From a virus, in the IMG/VR virus record IMGVR_UViG_3300014839_000012, positions 1 through 46,499 of that record: DNA of 46,499 bases. One strand, written 5' to 3'. The notes under the pieces were generated by a model. It saw only the letters and a program-made list of their open reading frames with translations, did not search any database and was not told the origin of the DNA. The stretch's first letter is position 1. Each line of letters opens with the position of its first letter. The position numbers and the translations under genes were made by a program. Below, piece after piece: positions 17,521 through 25,381 of the stretch.

Positions 17521-18371
17521 TTAACTCCAGTTCCCAAAGTTTCATTAACTTTCTCGGTCCAGAACTGATAAAAGTTCTTGTTAGTAATATCATGTCTACC
17601 AATGGGTAAACCTAAGGCGGACTTCGCAAACGCGCCATTAAACTCCACAGTAAATTTAGGTGCAATACCTTCAATTCCTGTAGTCTCCTTTCTAAAGTAG
17701 TATTGCTCATCGAAGTAACCTGTAAATTCCTCTACAGCATTACCTGGTCCGAGAATTCGCTCCCCTGTTACAATTGCAGGATCATATTCTGACTTTGCTT
17801 TTGGGTCCTTGCCCCATTTGTCAGCTACCCATGCGGAGAATATCGTTGTTACTCCCAATTCATTTAGTGGGAATATCCTGTCAAACATTATGAGACGCAA
17901 TGCGGTACTCACATAGTTGTAATCATCCGGATGCAGGAAATGTACCTTGCCTCTCACTTTCCCAGAGAAATCTTTATTGATCCCACGTAGTCGCTGAGAA
18001 TCAAGAGCCAGACAATATACGAGAGCACCAACACTATCAGTGATAAGTGTAAGATACTTGCCTTTTCGTTTCTGACTGCTCTCCAGAAACTCTCCGAGCT
18101 TGTCATCATAACCACTAAAACCATCTGAAGGGTTAAAGAAATCAAAATCAATGGTTCGAAATTTCTCATCTCCTAACCAGCTCCTAGAAGAAATCGCGCC
18201 ACGCATACGGTTATCAAAATCAGCAGTGTAAGAAGGTCCAGGGAAACTAACTTCGGCATTAGTTTTTCCAGAACCACTTCTCCCTACAAATAACAATCGC
18301 TGTCCTTTATCTAACTTGGGAGAGAAAGTTCCATCAGAGTTTTTAGTTAGCAAATCAAGAATATTGGCCAT
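17517..18371 (-). CDS. RecA-like P-loop ATPase (284 aa)
   Basis: Walker A is GRSGSGKT at residues 30-37 and a hydrophobic-Asp Walker B candidate (TLITDSVGAL) lies near residue 109. The pattern is that of phage AAA/RecA-type ATPases (AAA_24-like) found beside single-strand-binding and recombination proteins. It probably acts in replication or recombination loading. Start chosen at the ATG after ATTAGTC. Confidence 0.7.
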   Translation of the reverse strand: MANILDLLTKNSDGTFSPKLDKGQRLLFVGRSGSGKTNAEVSFPGPSYTADFDNRMRGAISSRSWLGDEKFRTIDFDFFNPSDGFSGYDDKLGEFLESSQKRKGKYLTLITDSVGALVYCLALDSQRLRGINKDFSGKVRGKVHFLHPDDYNYVSTALRLIMFDRIFPLNELGVTTIFSAWVADKWGKDPKAKSEYDPAIVTGERILGPGNAVEEFTGYFDEQYYFRKETTGIEGIAPKFTVEFNGAFAKSALGLPIGRHDITNKNFYQFWTEKVNETLGTGVK

Positions 18372-18373
18372 AA

Positions 18374-18574
18374 TTAGTCAGCCTCATACCACGAAATCAA
18401 AGCACATCTAATGGATTCTTCTATCGTCGCGCCATATCCGTTGGCATACTTTGCATGAAAAGATAGTTTGATCCAAAATCCGTTAGGTTCATTAGTAATG
18501 ATAACTGAACCTGTAGGTGATTCTTTAAACCATAAATTAAGTTCCGGAAGAATCAGGTTTGGCTGTTCCTTCAT
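18374..18574 (-). CDS. Hypothetical protein (66 aa)
   Basis: I start at MKEQPN, preceded by AGGGA, rather than an upstream methionine lying deeper in the preceding gene. A small alpha/beta protein with C-terminal TIEESIRCALISWYEAD, resembling small phage accessory proteins. Function unknown. Confidence 0.5.
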   Translation of the reverse strand: MKEQPNLILPELNLWFKESPTGSVIITNEPNGFWIKLSFHAKYANGYGATIEESIRCALISWYEAD

Positions 18575-18731
18575 TCCCTGTAGTCTCTGAAAGGGAGTTG
18601 GTGAGAGCTGCGAAGATGACATTTTGTAATTCCTCTTTCTCTTTCTCGAATTTAAGTTCTTCTTCTGACTTACCTTTAACTTTGGGGTCTTTAACTTTAA
18701 CTTCTTTAACTTCCTTAACTGGTCGCGCCAT
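18537..18731 (-). CDS. Candidate internal-start product of the 18537-19226 gene (64 aa)
   Basis: The in-frame ATG (MARPVKEVKEVK) has a strong ribosome site directly upstream, unlike other internal methionines. This could produce a separate Lys-rich protein. The start overlaps a TGGCGCGA word. Confidence 0.4.
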   Translation of the reverse strand: MARPVKEVKEVKVKDPKVKGKSEEELKFEKEKEELQNVIFAALTNSLSETTGNEGTAKPDSSGT

Positions 18732-19226
18732 TCTCTTCCTTATGTTGTGAAGATGAATTAGTTCCAAAATTCGTTTCTTGAAGTGTTTGAGTCTTTCCTC
18801 AGTCTCAATTAACTTTACAGCTTTGGCGTTAAGTTCTTTTTCAAAAACTTCAAGCGCCAATTCATGAGATTGGAGTTCTACTTGCTTTCTCTTAAATTCA
18901 TTCTCAAGTTCTTCTACTACTGAGAGATTGTATGACTTAACTTCTCGCGCCAAGAGTATTTGCTCTTGCTCCAAAGTCATGCCAATACTTGTCGCGCCAG
19001 ACTTCTGACATTTCCAGCAAAGGATTTTAGTCTCTTTAGTATTGTAGTTATAGTTGTCAGCATCAAAAAGAAAATGATCGAAGCATTTCTCACACTCAAG
19101 TAATTTGCGGTGAAGTTGTTCAACTGGACAAGAAAATGCGCATCGAGGTTGAATGCAGTATGCCTTTTTACCCCTGAGGGTACTAATTACTCGAATGCTG
19201 TGAAAGTGATCTTCTTCTTTTTTCAT
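18537..19226 (-). CDS. Zinc-ribbon plus coiled-coil protein (229 aa)
   Basis: The N-terminal third carries several Cys pairs (CIQPRCAFSC, CEKC, CWKC), the middle is a long coiled coil, and the last 64 residues are Lys/Glu-rich with repeats of KEVKxK. An internal ATG at 18731 is preceded by AAGGAAGAG, so a shorter product may also be made. Probably a structural or nucleic-acid-binding factor; family not recognised. Confidence 0.55.
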   Translation of the reverse strand: MKKEEDHFHSIRVISTLRGKKAYCIQPRCAFSCPVEQLHRKLLECEKCFDHFLFDADNYNYNTKETKILCWKCQKSGATSIGMTLEQEQILLAREVKSYNLSVVEELENEFKRKQVELQSHELALEVFEKELNAKAVKLIETEERLKHFKKRILELIHLHNIRKRMARPVKEVKEVKVKDPKVKGKSEEELKFEKEKEELQNVIFAALTNSLSETTGNEGTAKPDSSGT

Positions 19227-19232
19227 TTACTA

Positions 19233-19415
19233 TCATCCCACCAAGTAATTCCTAAGCCAAAGTTCTTCCTCGTCCGTAATGAGTCTCGCCACTTTCATCT
19301 GTGCAAGCACACATCCGACAAACGTTTCAATTTCAATGTACGACATTTGGTCGCGCCACACGTTCATCTCACGTTTAATCACTAGCGCAATTTGTTTGAT
19401 TGTTATTGTTACCAT
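19233..19415 (-). CDS. Hypothetical protein (60 aa)
   Basis: A small helical protein; no recognised motif. It overlaps the next gene upstream by 41 bases. Confidence 0.45.
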   Translation of the reverse strand: MVTITIKQIALVIKREMNVWRDQMSYIEIETFVGCVLAQMKVARLITDEEELWLRNYLVG

Positions 19416-19635
19416 AATGTTTTAAATACCTCGCAATTCTCTTATAATTCATTGCCAATGATTTTCCTTCTGTACAACCTCTTCTTGTACCCTCCAGTGC
19501 CGAGGGATCTTCCAAATATCTAGTAACGTGATAGAGGATCTGCCAACTTAAAGCCTTCCCTCCAGGACTTTTAGGATGCCTCTTATCTCCATAAGAATTT
19601 ATTCTCAATTTATTAATAATATCAATAGCTTCCAT
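19375..19635 (-). CDS. Hypothetical protein (86 aa)
   Basis: A basic protein (KRHPKSPGGKALSWQ), no recognised family; overlaps the start of the gene below. Function unknown. Confidence 0.5.
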   Translation of the reverse strand: MEAIDIINKLRINSYGDKRHPKSPGGKALSWQILYHVTRYLEDPSALEGTRRGCTEGKSLAMNYKRIARYLKHYGNNNNQTNCASD

Positions 19636-19639
19636 AAAA

Positions 19640-20002
19640 TCACTTCCCTTGCTGCAATTTCTGAAATGCAGCGAATGAACTCAACATTGAAGCCATATCC
19701 ATTGTCTTAACAGTTGGCTTAACTTTCTTTTCCCTCGGAGGAGCTTTTACTGTAGGTATGCCATTCTCAGTATGCGCTTTTCCAATTCTTTCCTGGATTC
19801 CTAACTTGAGTTCATCCTTTATCAAATTGTAAAAAGTTTCGATTATATAAGCACTGAATGCCCAGTCAGCATCTGTCATCGCGCCCTTGAAAGTGTCTGT
19901 AAACATGGCGCGAGCTTTATTGATTGCATCTAATCTCTGCTGGACATCTTGCGAGCGCATTAAATCTATTAGGTGTTCAGCTTTTAGCTTTTCTAGAGGC
20001 AT
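19640..20002 (-). CDS. Hypothetical protein (120 aa)
   Basis: Mostly helical, ending with a basic segment (PPREKKVKPTVKTMDMASML). No recognised motif. It overlaps the upstream gene by ten bases. Confidence 0.5.
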   Translation of the reverse strand: MPLEKLKAEHLIDLMRSQDVQQRLDAINKARAMFTDTFKGAMTDADWAFSAYIIETFYNLIKDELKLGIQERIGKAHTENGIPTVKAPPREKKVKPTVKTMDMASMLSSFAAFQKLQQGK

Positions 20003-20223
20003 CCTATCATTACTCCTATCGAGTATTCCGCAATTCCAAGTGGAGTTGGGTGGTCCTTGATCAATGGCGCGAATTCTTCTGGAGTTAATACTAATTCATA
20101 GTCCAGAGGAAAGTGTGCCTTTGCATATTGCTTGGCAGTTTCCCGTTTCTCAAATCCTACCATCTCCAGAAAGTATCGCGCCAACGGTGAGTTATCCTTG
20201 AATGTTAGGAAGTAACTATCCAT
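19993..20223 (-). CDS. Hypothetical protein (76 aa)
   Basis: No recognised motif; tightly coupled to both neighbours. Confidence 0.5.
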   Translation of the reverse strand: MDSYFLTFKDNSPLARYFLEMVGFEKRETAKQYAKAHFPLDYELVLTPEEFAPLIKDHPTPLGIAEYSIGVMIGCL

Positions 20224-20529
20224 TTAGTTCTCCATCATATCAGGATTACCTGTCCCATGCGGGCCACTTAAGGCTAATTCGTTTCCAAACTTCTCAATAG
20301 CCTTCCTACCTTCTTCTATAAAATTAAGACCATCAATAGTGGGTAATGATCCTAATTGAGGAAGTTGTCGTAAGATTTCTTTCGAAGCAGTTTTCTGCAT
20401 TGCTGCTATTCCCAGCGTCATAATTCCTGGATAGAAATGATCCATTACTTCATAAACTCCATCCATAGTGTTCATTAGTCTTCCAGTATATACACTAAGG
20501 ACATCTAAAGTATTGAAATTTTTAATCAT
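20224..20529 (-). CDS. Hypothetical protein (101 aa)
   Basis: A helical protein with no recognised motif; its stop abuts the next start. The 70-bp gap upstream (20530-20600) shows nothing I can name. Confidence 0.5.
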   Translation of the reverse strand: MIKNFNTLDVLSVYTGRLMNTMDGVYEVMDHFYPGIMTLGIAAMQKTASKEILRQLPQLGSLPTIDGLNFIEEGRKAIEKFGNELALSGPHGTGNPDMMEN

Positions 20530-20600
20530 ATTAACCTCAATCTGAGCACAAATACTTAATTAGACATAGAATTATTAGAATTGATGCTAGGATTCCCACA

Positions 20601-20960
20601 TTACCAACCCTCCTTTACTGCTTCACTTATTTGAGTAAAAGTAATCCACCTTGGAATACTTCTGTATGACATTAAATCTTGAGTGTTTGCATTCAAATTT
20701 ATTCCAAATCTGATTTTATGAGGAAATTTTCCAATACAGTACCCAAGTTCCCACATAAAATCTTTCCCTGCATCAATAAAAATAGGAATAATTAACTCGG
20801 CCATACTAAGCAAAGTTAAATTATTACAATATAAGGGAGTTGGAGCTAATGTTTGATCTGTATACTTAGAAGCATATTTAACAGTGTCTGGGAGAAGTAA
20901 GTTATTAATTTGCTCAGCAATATCTACGTGCTTATTTGGTATAATTAAATAGATTTCCAT
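20601..20960 (-). CDS. Nucleoside deoxyribosyltransferase/TIR-like fold protein (119 aa)
   Basis: The stretch AELIIPIFIDAGKDFMWELGYCIGKF (given here only as its core, D.gkD.mWElGYc.G) matches the pattern of the catalytic helix in nucleoside 2-deoxyribosyltransferases and related flavodoxin-like NAD-cleaving folds, with Glu71 in the catalytic position. The protein is a bit short for the family. It overlaps the nuclease gene by one base. It could act on nucleotides or NAD; the assignment rests on one motif. Confidence 0.4.
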   Translation of the reverse strand: MEIYLIIPNKHVDIAEQINNLLLPDTVKYASKYTDQTLAPTPLYCNNLTLLSMAELIIPIFIDAGKDFMWELGYCIGKFPHKIRFGINLNANTQDLMSYRSIPRWITFTQISEAVKEGW

Positions 20961-21769
20961 TACCAGGATCTCCTAATTGGCTTCTGTTGAAATTGACTCT
21001 TAATTATGAAAAGCTGTTGCTCAATTTTAGTGCATTCACATATATTGTGAAACTCACAAACTCCATACTTTCCTGAGCAATTCCAACTTTTCAAATACTT
21101 TTGTGATTCGATGGCGCGAGCCACTCGAAAATACCATTCGATTGTGTCTTGCTTCCAAGCTTCAATTTGATCCTCAGTGAATGAGAATGTTTCTCTGGAG
21201 AAACTTGGAACATTAGTCAAGGTTAGAAAATTGTAGACAAATTTTGTCGCGCCAGTAGCCCACAAGTAGCCACGAGTTTGGTTATTGAATTCATAGATTG
21301 TATATTTTCCATTTCTACTCTTGTGGTCTACAACTAACTTGTCAGTGCCAGCCCATCCCATCCAATCTAAGCGCCCTTCATATATGAAGAGATAATTTTC
21401 ATCCTCATATAGAATTTTGGAGAAACCAACTTCAACTCCAATGGTTTTCCAGTTCTCATTCTTGTACTCATGTGAGTAAGATACAAGAACTCGATATAAC
21501 TCAAAGGCGCGATTAGCTGGAATTTTCCAACGTTTCATTGCTACACTTTGCCAGAGCATAGCATTTACTAGCACCTTGCGTCGCGCCACCGATGGCTTCT
21601 TTCTATTGTAGTAGAATAGACGTAACCAAGCATGAATGAAAGAACCCTCGTCGAAGGACTTCTTACTTACTAAAGGTTCCAAACTAACTAAATTAGCAAG
21701 TAAATGACGCTGCTCACACTGTTGGAAATTTCCAAGAGAGTGTGAGTTGAGGATTATTGTTTGTTTCAT
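20960..21769 (-). CDS. PD-(D/E)XK nuclease, RecB/Cas4-like with iron-sulfur cysteines (269 aa)
   Basis: Active-site residues: Asp135 in EGRLDWMG, Asp148 and Lys150 in VVDHKS, with Glu113 (VEVGF) and Gln164 (NQTRGYLW) as the upstream Glu and motif IV Gln. One Cys at residue 18 and three or four more near the C terminus (CSGKYGVCEFHNICEC) suit an iron-sulfur cluster as in Cas4/AddB nucleases. It lies between the NDT-like gene and a SNF2-type helicase and is probably a recombination or DNA-end-processing nuclease. Confidence 0.8.
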   Translation of the reverse strand: MKQTIILNSHSLGNFQQCEQRHLLANLVSLEPLVSKKSFDEGSFIHAWLRLFYYNRKKPSVARRKVLVNAMLWQSVAMKRWKIPANRAFELYRVLVSYSHEYKNENWKTIGVEVGFSKILYEDENYLFIYEGRLDWMGWAGTDKLVVDHKSRNGKYTIYEFNNQTRGYLWATGATKFVYNFLTLTNVPSFSRETFSFTEDQIEAWKQDTIEWYFRVARAIESQKYLKSWNCSGKYGVCEFHNICECTKIEQQLFIIKSQFQQKPIRRSW

Positions 21770-21843
21770 AGCACTCTCAAAACCAAGTAAGCAAATGCAA
21801 TTATTGCTGCAATTGTGAGAATATCAAGGATTGTTTCTCTCAT
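21766..21843 (-). CDS. Single-membrane-helix micro-peptide (25 aa)
   Basis: An ATGA overlap on both sides joins it to the helicase and nuclease genes. The sequence is an acidic start followed by a long hydrophobic helix (LTIAAIIAFAYLVL) and a basic end. Its tight fit in the operon favours a real gene; function unknown. Confidence 0.5.
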   Translation of the reverse strand: MRETILDILTIAAIIAFAYLVLRVL

Positions 21844-23600
21844 CTATTTACCCACTTCATCCGTCGCGCCACTACTTGTGTCGCGAGTTCTAACATAAAG
21901 TTATCATCTGGAACTTGTTCCTCATCCAGACTATCATCAATTGAATCCACAATCAATCCCTTGAGATGAATCATAGAGTCGAAGAATTCGTCGAAGGAGT
22001 CTTTGAGATTTGCGGTATATATGTGTACAGTATCGTTTGAGTCAAAAAATGTCCTGACTCTTCCATCCGAATCTCGCATGATGCGCCAAAATCGTTGGGC
22101 ATACTGCGATTCTTTAGATTTATTCCATTGGCGTTCAAGTATAATTGCATTTCTACAGAATTGAAGATTGCGTCCCACACCTGCTGACAAGATTGAGCAG
22201 ATAAGTAAACGTGATTTACTACTTCTGAATTGTTGTTCAATTTCATCTTTTACCTTTGCATTCTCATCTGACATTTGTAATGGTTTGTGATGACTTAGTA
22301 ATGCAGCTAATGTTTCACGGACAGCCTTGTGGTGGATTCCAACTGCAAGTTGCTCATTTGGATGGTCCATTAAAAAGCATTCAATCCATGCTGCCGCGCC
22401 AAGAATTTTCATCTTACCAGTATGATGGCGCAATTGTTGCATGTAGCCAATAATTGTACCAGCATCTAAATTGGGATGTTCTAGCTTATCCCTCAAATCT
22501 TTCAAGACTTGATTATAATCCCCTACAAATTGCTTATTAGCTTCAAATTCACTGACTTCAAATTCCAATTTATGATACTCAATCTTGGGTAATGGTATGT
22601 TTACTTCAGACTTCTTTCTACCAATCATATACTTAGAAGTCTTTTGGAAGAATCTATCTCTGAGATATGGAGCTATCCCAAGAGCCTTACCTTCTCGTGA
22701 ATGAGTACAAAATCTCTCAAGCACTTCCCAAGAATAGAAGTAATTAGGATCTAGTGCATTCAAGGCTACTTTCAATTCCATGATTCTATTCTCAACTGGA
22801 GTTCCAGTCAGGAATAAAAGTGGCGCTTGAGTTCCAGATTCTTGAATCAATTCAATGAGCGCTTTAGTTCGTGCCGCTTTCACATCTTTAAAGAAATGTG
22901 CCTCATCTACAATTAATGATCCTACTTTACCCTTAACTTGCTTTACAAAATGTGGATCAGATATACGACTCCAGGGAATAATAATTACTTTACTGAGTGG
23001 GGAGATATTCTGTCGCGCCACACAAACCACTTGGGGCGCCATTTGCAAATGCTCAAAAGAACTTGGATGTTCTAAATCGAGCCAGAATCTACATTCTTCT
23101 TCCCACTGATAAATTCCTCCAGTTGGAGTGACAATGATGCAAAATTTAGTAAAATTGTCGGTAAACTTTCTGGCGTTTTCACGTAGAACGGTAAGGGCTT
23201 CAACAGTTTTTCCGAGTCCCATTTCATCGCTACACAGAACTCGACATCCTGCATTTTCTGCAAATTCAACAAACTCTCGTTGGAAAGGCAACAAATTATC
23301 ATAAAGTAAATTCAGTTCCTGTTGTTTCTGGTATTCTTTCTTGAGAATGGTATCAAAATGCCCACAGGCAAAATGGCGCAAAATGTATGTTGTGCCATTC
23401 TCCCCAAACTCAGTTGTGTGAGTTACTTCAACAACTTTACCGCAGATTTCGAAATTGTGGGGAAATAAGCTGTCCCCATAATCCTCTCGCAAAGGTGATG
23501 ATAAATGTTGCCAATCATTATCTTTAGGTTTGATTTTAAGATTTGGTATTTCATGATAGCCACAGATTTCTTGGATTCTACGATTCATCTTTGTCACCAT
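21840..23600 (-). CDS. SNF2-type helicase (586 aa)
   Basis: Motif I is DEMGLGKT at residues 125-132, motif II is DEAH at 232-235, motif III is LTGTP at 264-268, and motif VI is QYAQRFWRIMR near residue 505. This is a SWI2/SNF2 ATPase core with no added domains visible, as found in many phages where it probably acts on DNA during replication or recombination. The first 20 codons overlap a small zinc gene. Linked to the nuclease and a membrane peptide. Confidence 0.88.
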   Translation of the reverse strand: MVTKMNRRIQEICGYHEIPNLKIKPKDNDWQHLSSPLREDYGDSLFPHNFEICGKVVEVTHTTEFGENGTTYILRHFACGHFDTILKKEYQKQQELNLLYDNLLPFQREFVEFAENAGCRVLCSDEMGLGKTVEALTVLRENARKFTDNFTKFCIIVTPTGGIYQWEEECRFWLDLEHPSSFEHLQMAPQVVCVARQNISPLSKVIIIPWSRISDPHFVKQVKGKVGSLIVDEAHFFKDVKAARTKALIELIQESGTQAPLLFLTGTPVENRIMELKVALNALDPNYFYSWEVLERFCTHSREGKALGIAPYLRDRFFQKTSKYMIGRKKSEVNIPLPKIEYHKLEFEVSEFEANKQFVGDYNQVLKDLRDKLEHPNLDAGTIIGYMQQLRHHTGKMKILGAAAWIECFLMDHPNEQLAVGIHHKAVRETLAALLSHHKPLQMSDENAKVKDEIEQQFRSSKSRLLICSILSAGVGRNLQFCRNAIILERQWNKSKESQYAQRFWRIMRDSDGRVRTFFDSNDTVHIYTANLKDSFDEFFDSMIHLKGLIVDSIDDSLDEEQVPDDNFMLELATQVVARRMKWVNR

Positions 23601-23772
23601 ACAAACATTTAGGACAGTAAATTATCCAATCATTAAGCAACATCCACATAGATTTCTGTTTAGTTCCACATTTGGGACAATTAGGAGGATCTAGAATTTC
23701 TAAAGTATTTTCTATAAATCGTTTCCTAAAATACTCTGTCGTTATTTTTGTTAACTTATCTAGTGGGTCCAT
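23578..23772 (-). CDS. Zinc-ribbon protein (64 aa)
   Basis: CPKC near residue 32 and CPKC near residue 54 make a zinc ribbon. I use the ATG at 23772; a TTG nine bases upstream sits closer to GGGAG and is an alternative. It is coupled to the helicase by overlap. Confidence 0.55.
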   Translation of the reverse strand: MDPLDKLTKITTEYFRKRFIENTLEILDPPNCPKCGTKQKSMWMLLNDWIIYCPKCLYGDKDES

Positions 23773-23781
23773 AACCAACAA

Positions 23782-24089
23782 TAGCTCCCAAAGCTAAATC
23801 CTCTTTCGAGAACTTAACTAAGGGAGCTTTGATTTGCTCTGTTCTGTATGTGATTACAATACTAATAGTTAATGCGTTCGTCGTGGGACTAACCACTAGC
23901 TACTTATTAAAGTAGGCACGCCATAGTTTCCCTTTCTATACTCCAAATGTGCTACGCTATTGATATTCAGATGCATTTAAAGAAGTTGTGCGGGTGAGAA
24001 TATTACCACTATAGTTGTGGCTCGGGTATTTGCCCTCTCACTTAGGCTCTATATCTATTGATATAGATTTGCCCTATCCGCACAATTAA
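23782..24089. other. Non-coding gap in the leftward operon
   Basis: This 308-bp gap, unusually long for this block, has no credible gene. It holds an AGCTCCC/GGGAGCT inverted repeat (23783-23828, 33-base loop) and the structured element at 23986-24085. A 5' leader of the zinc-helicase-nuclease group is possible. Confidence 0.6.
23986..24085. ncRNA. Candidate multi-branched structured RNA, about 100 nt
   Basis: A perfect 8-bp outer stem (TTGTGCGG/CCGCACAA) encloses at least four stems: GTGAGA/TCTCAC; CCAC/GTGG; GGG/CCC; and CTATATC/GATATAG capped by a four-base loop and flanked by GGC/GCC. ATTTGCCCT occurs twice within it. The strand is not settled, although the leftward operon would place it on the minus strand. 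It is not a tRNA (no T- or D-arm). It may be a cis-regulatory RNA or a phage small RNA. Confidence 0.55.
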
Positions 24090-24293
24090 TCAACATTCCT
24101 CAAATAATTCCTGATGATGGTAATTTAGGGAATGTGTGTGAGATCCGCATAGCTCACATTCATTTCCTAATTCACCATTAACTTCAAGTGCAAGTATTTC
24201 TGCATACTCAATGTCTGTTGGAGTTGGCGCGACAAGAAGTTCTCGCGCCATTTGGAAGTAATCTGGTGATTTTCCTAATCCCATTGGTAACAT
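24090..24293 (-). CDS. Hypothetical small protein with CxxC...HxxxxxHH (67 aa)
   Basis: C-terminal CELCGSHTHSLNYHHQE suggests a zinc site and resembles part of an HNH-type motif without the rest of the fold. Start at the ATG just after the KTSC gene stop. Function unknown. Confidence 0.5.
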   Translation of the reverse strand: MLPMGLGKSPDYFQMARELLVAPTPTDIEYAEILALEVNGELGNECELCGSHTHSLNYHHQELFEEC

Positions 24294-24551
24294 TCATAAC
24301 CTCTCAAATGAAAACAAATTTCGGAATCCATAGTTGAAATACTGGCCACTACTTGCAGAAGTAATGAGATCTAGTATCTTAAAGTCAGGCACTTCACTAT
24401 AATTATACACAGTTCCATCTGTGAAATGCACAGTTGCATCTTTGGTCAGAAGATTATACTCGATGTAATCAATGGCGCTTGATGCTAAGGTGAATGTAAG
24501 AATCCTAATATCAGGACTCAATTGCAATCCACTATTGTTGATTAGGGGCAT
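24294..24551 (-). CDS. KTSC-domain protein (85 aa)
   Basis: The pattern SSAID.I.YN...kdATVHFtDGTVYNYSEVPDF ending GQYFNYGFR is a KTSC domain, a small beta fold occurring alone in many phage and bacterial proteins. I prefer the ATG at 24551 over a TTG further upstream, because it reduces the overlap with the previous gene to about 20 bases. Molecular role unknown. Confidence 0.7.
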   Translation of the reverse strand: MPLINNSGLQLSPDIRILTFTLASSAIDYIEYNLLTKDATVHFTDGTVYNYSEVPDFKILDLITSASSGQYFNYGFRNLFSFERL

Positions 24552-24732
24552 AGTTTGAAGTTCCAGTGCAGTAATTAATTGCCTCTCTCCAAGAGTTGAA
24601 AGCTTTTCTAGCAGAACTTTCTGGTTCAATCCAATAATTACCTTGCTTAAGTAGTAAACTTACTACCCATTCTCCACAATATCTATACTTTTGAATTTTA
24701 TACTTCATTGGTATGAAGTGATTTTTCAGCAT
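24532..24732 (-). CDS. Hypothetical protein (66 aa)
   Basis: Preceded by AAAGGAGAAGT, a strong ribosome site. No recognised motif, Trp/Tyr-rich (YRYCGEWVVSLLL). Overlaps the KTSC gene. Confidence 0.55.
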   Translation of the reverse strand: MLKNHFIPMKYKIQKYRYCGEWVVSLLLKQGNYWIEPESSARKAFNSWREAINYCTGTSNYAPNQQ

Positions 24733-24808
24733 ACTTCTCCTTTATTGCTTTTAGCAATTCATTGGGTCTCGTCAATGACTCTCCATTCAATTCATTGACC
24801 AAGGGCAT
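24698..24808 (-). CDS. Micro-protein (36 aa), truncated paralogue of 25003-25185
   Basis: Carries RPNELLKAIKEKYAEKS, matching QLNELLKAMKEKYAQRA at the end of the product of the 25003-25185 gene. The DNA of both also matches over the run reading CTTCTCC TTTATTGC. A partial tandem duplication is likely. The overlap with neighbours is 17 and 35 bases. Confidence 0.5.
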   Translation of the reverse strand: MPLVNELNGESLTRPNELLKAIKEKYAEKSLHTNEV

Positions 24809-25019
24809 CTACTGGTTTCTCCAAGGATTCTCTTACTGATCTTAATTCAGTATTCAATTGCTCAATACAAATAAGATAACTTTGAATGAGACTTGTATTC
24901 ATTTTATCTACTTTAAACATTAAGTCTAGCAAAGTAGATAGAGTAACAAATCCTGCAACGTAGAATTCTGTTACTCTATATCTTTGAATTTGATTATTTA
25001 AATTAAGCTCTTTGGGCAT
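24792..25019 (-). CDS. Hypothetical helical protein (75 aa)
   Basis: Preceded by AAGGAGAAGT. Helical, with no recognised motif. Sits between the two related LNELLKAMKEKYA genes. Confidence 0.55.
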   Translation of the reverse strand: MPKELNLNNQIQRYRVTEFYVAGFVTLSTLLDLMFKVDKMNTSLIQSYLICIEQLNTELRSVRESLEKPVDALGQ

Positions 25020-25185
25020 ACTTCTCCTTCATTGCCTTAAGCAATTCATTTAGTTGATGTAAAGACTGGTGTGATAATTCTTCAGTCTGAGAATCTGTAA
25101 ATTTCAAACTTGTGGCGCGCCATACTTCAGTCTCTATTTTACTTATCAACTGATGTTTTAGAGTTTGAAGATCGAATTGACGCAT
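25003..25185 (-). CDS. Hypothetical helical protein (60 aa)
   Basis: I start at MRQFDLQTLK, preceded by AGGAAAG; an upstream in-frame ATG at 25224 would add 13 residues. C terminus LNELLKAMKEKYAQRA is duplicated in the 24698-24808 product. Confidence 0.5.
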   Translation of the reverse strand: MRQFDLQTLKHQLISKIETEVWRATSLKFTDSQTEELSHQSLHQLNELLKAMKEKYAQRA

Positions 25186-25375
25186 TCTGGTCTTTCCTGT
25201 AATACCATTTAATTCGTTGTTCAATGTTCAGATGCCAAATATGCAATTCTGGAATCCCACGGAAATAATACTCAGGAAAACCATTTGCATTCAAGTGATT
25301 TTCAAGATTGTCAATTGCTTCTTTTAACTTTCTGAGTAATTCTTTCTCAACTGAATTCTCAAATTCATATCCCAT
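25139..25375 (-). CDS. Hypothetical protein (78 aa)
   Basis: Coiled-coil-like N terminus, then an aromatic segment (FPEYYFRGIPELHIWHLN). No recognised family. Confidence 0.5.
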   Translation of the reverse strand: MGYEFENSVEKELLRKLKEAIDNLENHLNANGFPEYYFRGIPELHIWHLNIEQRIKWYYRKDQNASIRSSNSKTSVDK

Positions 25376-25381
25376 ATTAAA

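Noticed and set aside
23986-24085. tRNA gene
   Set aside because: A closing stem of seven to eight base pairs suggested an acceptor, but no D-arm, anticodon arm or T-arm with GTTC is present and the tail lacks a CCA-type end.
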